Below, one piece after another: positions 39,559 to 42,616 of a DNA stretch of 42,616 nucleotides; the first letter of the stretch is position 1, and every line of letters starts with the position of its first letter. Both the position numbers and the translations under genes were made by a program. The notes under the pieces are model-generated. The model did no database searches. It saw only the letters and a program-made list of their open reading frames with translations, and was not told where the DNA came from. Origin of the DNA: Flavobacteriales bacterium (GTDB taxonomy: Bacteria; Bacteroidota; Bacteroidia; Flavobacteriales; Schleiferiaceae); contig JAAXJR010000033.1 of the NCBI GenBank assembly GCA_012269745.1, positions 19,551 to 62,166 on the forward strand, read 5' to 3'.

Positions 39559-40803
39559 ATGAAATTGAATTATAAAATAATCGTTCCAGTAGTTCTATTA
39601 ATCGTTCTGGCCATAGTAGCTAAAAAACAAGGCTGGATTGGCTCTAATACAGATGCTATTGAAGTGGAGATCGGCTATGTTCACAAGCGTACGGTTGTTG
39701 AATCGGTAACCGCTAGTGGAAAAATTCAGCCGGAAGTAGAGGTGAAAATGAGTCCAGAGGTCAGTGGTGAGATCATTGAAGTGAATGTCGTAGACGGTCA
39801 GTATGTGGAGGAGGGAACCTTGCTAGTTAAGATTAACCCTGATCTTTATGAAAGTGCCATAACTCGTTCTAGGGCTGCGGTGAACAGTGCAAAAGCTGGA
39901 TTAGCACAAAGTAAGGCGAGCTTGATAGAAGCGAACAAGCTATGGGATAGGAACAAAGTACTCTTTGAGAAAGGTGCCATATCACAACAAGAGTTTGATG
40001 CAGCGCAGCGAGCAATCACCGTAGCGGAATTGCAGCAAGAGAGTGCTCAGTACAATCTACAGAGTGCGGAGGCCAACCTAGATGAGGCGTATAAAAATTT
40101 AAAGCGTACTTCTATAGTAGCACCAATCTCTGGAACGGTGACACAATTGAATGTGGAGCTTGGAGAAAGGGTAGTGGGTACAGCGACTATGACCGGTACA
40201 GAAATGCTGCGTATTGCGGAGTTGGACACCATGGAAGTACTGGTGGAAGTCAATGAAAACGATATTGTTAAACTTGTTGTTGGTGATACCGCATTGATTG
40301 AACTGGATGCTTTCTTGGGTGAAAAGTTTGAAGGCGTGGTTAGTGAGATTGCCAACAGTGCAAATCTAGCCTTAGGTGCATCAGCCGATCAAGTGACCAA
40401 TTTCGAGGTGAAGATTCGCATCCTTAACAGCAGCTATACACATTTGAAGGATACCTATGGAGCTAATCCATTCCGCCCTGGTATGACAGCAACGGTAGAA
40501 ATCATCACGAATAAGGTGAAGGGAGCTATTGTTGCGCCAATCCAAGCCGTTTCAGTTCGTAAGGACACTACTGCGTCAGCAAAGCGATACGGATCTGATA
40601 GCGAAAGCGATGAAAGCTACGAAGTAGTATTCTTGCCAAATGGGGCGAAGGTAGACTTGAAAGTTGTGACTTCAGGAATACAAGACGATGAGTACATTAT
40701 ACTCGAGGGCGTAGAGGATAGCACGGAGATTGTTGTAGGACCTTACAGTGCAGTATCGCGCGAGTTAAAGATGGGGTCTGCCATAAAATCTAAAGAAGAT
40801 TAA
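39559..40803 (+). CDS. HlyD/MacA-type membrane fusion protein
   Basis: A 414-residue periplasmic adaptor with an N-terminal anchor (IIVPVVLLIVLAIVAKK), a lipoyl-like half motif (VSGEIIEVNVVDGQYVEEGT), a coiled-coil hairpin (about residues 105-180), the second half motif (IVAPISGTVTQLNVELGERV), and beta-barrel/membrane-proximal domains. An Arg/Ser/Asp/Glu-rich stretch (RYGSDSESDESYE) interrupts the C-terminal domain near residue 350. It resembles MacA adaptors, which normally work with a MacB ABC transporter; none is adjacent here. The stop overlaps tsaB by one base. Confidence 0.92.
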   Translation: MKLNYKIIVPVVLLIVLAIVAKKQGWIGSNTDAIEVEIGYVHKRTVVESVTASGKIQPEVEVKMSPEVSGEIIEVNVVDGQYVEEGTLLVKINPDLYESAITRSRAAVNSAKAGLAQSKASLIEANKLWDRNKVLFEKGAISQQEFDAAQRAITVAELQQESAQYNLQSAEANLDEAYKNLKRTSIVAPISGTVTQLNVELGERVVGTATMTGTEMLRIAELDTMEVLVEVNENDIVKLVVGDTALIELDAFLGEKFEGVVSEIANSANLALGASADQVTNFEVKIRILNSSYTHLKDTYGANPFRPGMTATVEIITNKVKGAIVAPIQAVSVRKDTTASAKRYGSDSESDESYEVVFLPNGAKVDLKVVTSGIQDDEYIILEGVEDSTEIVVGPYSAVSRELKMGSAIKSKED

Positions 40804-41474
40804 TGATCCTTTGTCTCGAGACGGCTACTAAAAACTGCAGCGTTGCTTTAGTATCTAAAGGCGCTGTGGTGCATTCTCGTAGCGAACATGCAGATAAATT
40901 TGTCCATGGCGAGCGCCTGCACCTCCTAATCAAAGAGTGTATGGATGAGGCCGGGATTTCATTTGATGAGCTCGATGCCGTTGTCGTGGGTAAAGGGCCG
41001 GGTTCGTATACAGGCTTGCGAATTGGAGTGAGTGCGGCAAAAGGAATCTGTTATGCTTCTAAATTGCCGTTGTTTAGCCTTCCTACACTGGGTTGTTTCA
41101 ATTTTGATAATGTTCAAGAGGACTTGGTGATTACCGTTATTGATGCACGTCGTGATGAAGTTTTCGCGCAAAAATGGCTGCGCGAGGGATCTGTATTTAA
41201 GGCATATGGTGAAGTAGAGGCCGTTGTAGTCACTACTCAGTCTTGGTCTGAATGGAACACAGAAAAAGTGCACGTGATGGGGGATGCTACAGAAAAGGTC
41301 AGTGAGTTGCATGGGAATACTTCATGGGTGTATGCCAAGAATGAGTACCCTAGCGCTCTTCAGATGCCTCGGTTTTTGGATACATCCGAAATGGTCCGAG
41401 AAGATGTGGCTTATTTCGAGCCGTTTTATCTGAAAGATTTCGTCGCGTTGAAATCTTCTAAAAAACTACTCTAG
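40803..41474 (+). CDS. tsaB: tRNA threonylcarbamoyladenosine biosynthesis protein TsaB
   Basis: A 223-residue ASKHA-fold protein. The N-terminal MILCLETATKNCSVAL and the segment VVGKGPGSYTGLRIGVSAAKG are diagnostic for TsaB, partner of TsaD in making t6A on tRNA. It overlaps the adaptor gene by one base (TAATG), an odd functional pairing. Its last nine bases overlap the convergent tagA gene, with no hairpin terminator between them. Confidence 0.94.
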   Translation: MILCLETATKNCSVALVSKGAVVHSRSEHADKFVHGERLHLLIKECMDEAGISFDELDAVVVGKGPGSYTGLRIGVSAAKGICYASKLPLFSLPTLGCFNFDNVQEDLVITVIDARRDEVFAQKWLREGSVFKAYGEVEAVVVTTQSWSEWNTEKVHVMGDATEKVSELHGNTSWVYAKNEYPSALQMPRFLDTSEMVREDVAYFEPFYLKDFVALKSSKKLL

Positions 41475-42041
41475 ACATTCTGCGTGAGCCGGGCAGGAAA
41501 TGAGGTGGTCATTGACCATACCACTAGCTTGCATGTGCGCATACATGGTAGTAGGACCAATAAATTTGAAGCCTATTTTCTTTAAATCCTTCGAGATTGT
41601 AGTGGCCAATTCTGTCACCGCAGGCACCTCGGCCATCTCTCTTCTTTTATTATCAATAGGTTTTCCATCTACATAGCTCCATAAAATATCTACGAGTCTT
41701 TTGCCTTCAGAGTGAAGCTCTTGCAAAACTCTTGCATTGTTAATGGCAGCTTCAATCTTTTGTCGGTTTCGAATGATGCCCTTGTTCTTTAGAAGCTCTT
41801 CTACATCTAAGTCATCCATGGAGGCTACCTTTTCGATGTCGAAGTGGTGAAAGGCAGCACGAAAATTCTCTCTTTTGTTTAATATGGTAATCCAGCTCAG
41901 TCCTGCTTGAAAAGTCTCGAGAATTAGGAATTCAAACATCTTTTGTTCCTCCCTTACTGGTCGACCCCATTCGTTATCGTGGTAATCCCTGTAGAGTTGT
42001 GAACTGTGGCACCATGAGCACCGGTTATCTATTCCATCCAT
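41466..42041 (-). CDS. tag: DNA-3-methyladenine glycosylase I
   Basis: A 191-residue base-excision repair glycosylase. It has CSWCHSSQLYRDYHDNEWG with the zinc Cys8 and His21, then FEFLILETFQAGLSWITIL and KRENFRAAF, and near the end NDHLISC giving the second zinc pair (His-x3-Cys). It removes 3-methyladenine from alkylated DNA. Its start overlaps the end of the upstream DUF255-type gene by 13 bases, so the two are probably co-transcribed. Confidence 0.95.
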   Translation of the reverse strand: MDGIDNRCSWCHSSQLYRDYHDNEWGRPVREEQKMFEFLILETFQAGLSWITILNKRENFRAAFHHFDIEKVASMDDLDVEELLKNKGIIRNRQKIEAAINNARVLQELHSEGKRLVDILWSYVDGKPIDNKRREMAEVPAVTELATTISKDLKKIGFKFIGPTTMYAHMQASGMVNDHLISCPAHAECLE

Positions 42042-42616
42042 AGTTGAGTGGCAGTTTTAGAATCACCGGTAGGCAGATGACAAGCACCGTGCTTACAGAT
42101 GAAGTATTGGGTTTTATCGGTGATACGACCGCGTGTTAAGGGAAGTTCACCGGCTTTTACACTGGAGAGATACAGCGTGTTTGGGCGGTAATTATTTGGT
42201 GTGATTGCGCCGATGGCTGTTCTAGCTTCATCACCAATAGTTACGACCTCTTTCGCGCTATAGGTATGACTTAGAGCTAGGTTGAGCCAATGTGAAAAGT
42301 TCTGGCCGTGTTTGAAAACTTTGCCATGGACGCTTTCTACCATGATTTTACTTTTTTCGAGCCAATTCATCTGCCCAGAATAGTTCCCAAGCTCATGGAA
42401 AAAATGCGCAACGAACGAATTTGCGCTGGGTATGACATTATCTTCAACTTCCATTACTTCCTTCCAATCTTCACTTTTCGAACGATTGTATCGGTAGAAT
42501 GGACTTTCAGGTTGCGCGAAGTCTTGGTCAATAACAACGGCTATTTCTAAAGCTTTATGGCAATACGATTCATCCCCTGTCAACGCATATGCTCTGAGTA
42601 GTGCTAATCCCATGGT
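42029..42616 (-). CDS. YyaL-type thioredoxin domain-containing protein (DUF255), C-terminal part
   Basis: The frame is open to the window edge, so only about the last 195 residues are seen; the N-terminal thioredoxin-like domain lies outside. The visible part resembles the alpha/alpha-barrel portion of YyaL/spermatogenesis-associated-20-like proteins: ALLRAYALTGDESYCHKALE, EDNVIPSANSFVAHFF, and the conserved tail YFICKHGACHLPTGD with two cysteines. The function of this family is not well defined; a carbohydrate- or redox-related role has been suggested from its domains. It precedes tag with a 13-base overlap. Confidence 0.85.
   Translation of the reverse strand, partial: TMGLALLRAYALTGDESYCHKALEIAVVIDQDFAQPESPFYRYNRSKSEDWKEVMEVEDNVIPSANSFVAHFFHELGNYSGQMNWLEKSKIMVESVHGKVFKHGQNFSHWLNLALSHTYSAKEVVTIGDEARTAIGAITPNNYRPNTLYLSSVKAGELPLTRGRITDKTQYFICKHGACHLPTGDSKTATQLWME

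Overview
The window reads as a chromosome segment of a free-living, aerobic member of the Bacteroidota, most likely a marine Flavobacteriales bacterium. Three things point there. It carries SprA, the outer-membrane translocon of the type IX secretion system (T9SS), plus cargo proteins with C-terminal T9SS sorting domains. It carries an alternative complex III (ActABCDEF) operon joined to cytochrome oxidase genes. Several genes are preceded by the Bacteroidota -7 promoter element TAnnTTTG. No rRNA, tRNA, CRISPR array, insertion sequence, phage gene or integrase was seen, so this looks like core chromosome. No gap between genes exceeds 300 bases; the longest is about 180 bases (3166-3345).

Layout. 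1-3165: end of an M13 metallopeptidase; a compact run of two single-domain rhodaneses, a thioredoxin and a DUF3089 lipoprotein; then a convergent SPOR-like protein. 3346-14422: actABCDEF followed by coxB and coxA, closed by a strong terminator. 14497-16448: ruvB and queG. 16445-21428 (minus strand): a T9SS-sorted Omp28-type protein, a terminator, then a tight TlpA thioredoxin / DUF6029 outer-membrane protein / Omp28-type protein cluster. 21531-22208: a small T9SS-sorted protein of unknown function. 22313-31007: ruvA, the 7.3-kb sprA, gcvH and a VanZ-like gene. 31051-32944: three consecutive genes with TonB C-terminal domains. 33019-33819: cysQ. 33875-38070: the second oxidase cluster (ctaB, two subunit III genes, subunit IV, SCO1, DUF420 and a 69-residue CxxC protein). 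38113-41474: TolC, an HlyD/MacA-type adaptor and tsaB. 41466-42616 (minus strand): tagA and the C-terminal part of a YyaL/DUF255-type protein.

How it works together. The two respiratory clusters encode a quinol:oxidase chain. Act oxidises menaquinol and passes electrons through c-type hemes to the copper A site of subunit II and then to the heme-copper centre of subunit I. The distant cluster supplies subunits III and IV, heme O synthase and copper-insertion functions. SprA exports T9SS cargo, two examples of which lie just upstream of it. TonB energises outer-membrane transport.

No clearly new defence or mobile system was found. The less explained items are regulatory structures and small conserved-looking genes: a perfect 14-bp inverted repeat inside the start of the SCO1 gene, a terminator-like hairpin inside the start of the VanZ-like gene, terminators whose T tracts resemble the next gene's -7 element, a TlpA/DUF6029/Omp28 envelope redox cluster, a three-gene TonB set that includes a TonB domain with no membrane anchor, and a 69-residue CSMC membrane protein among oxidase assembly genes.
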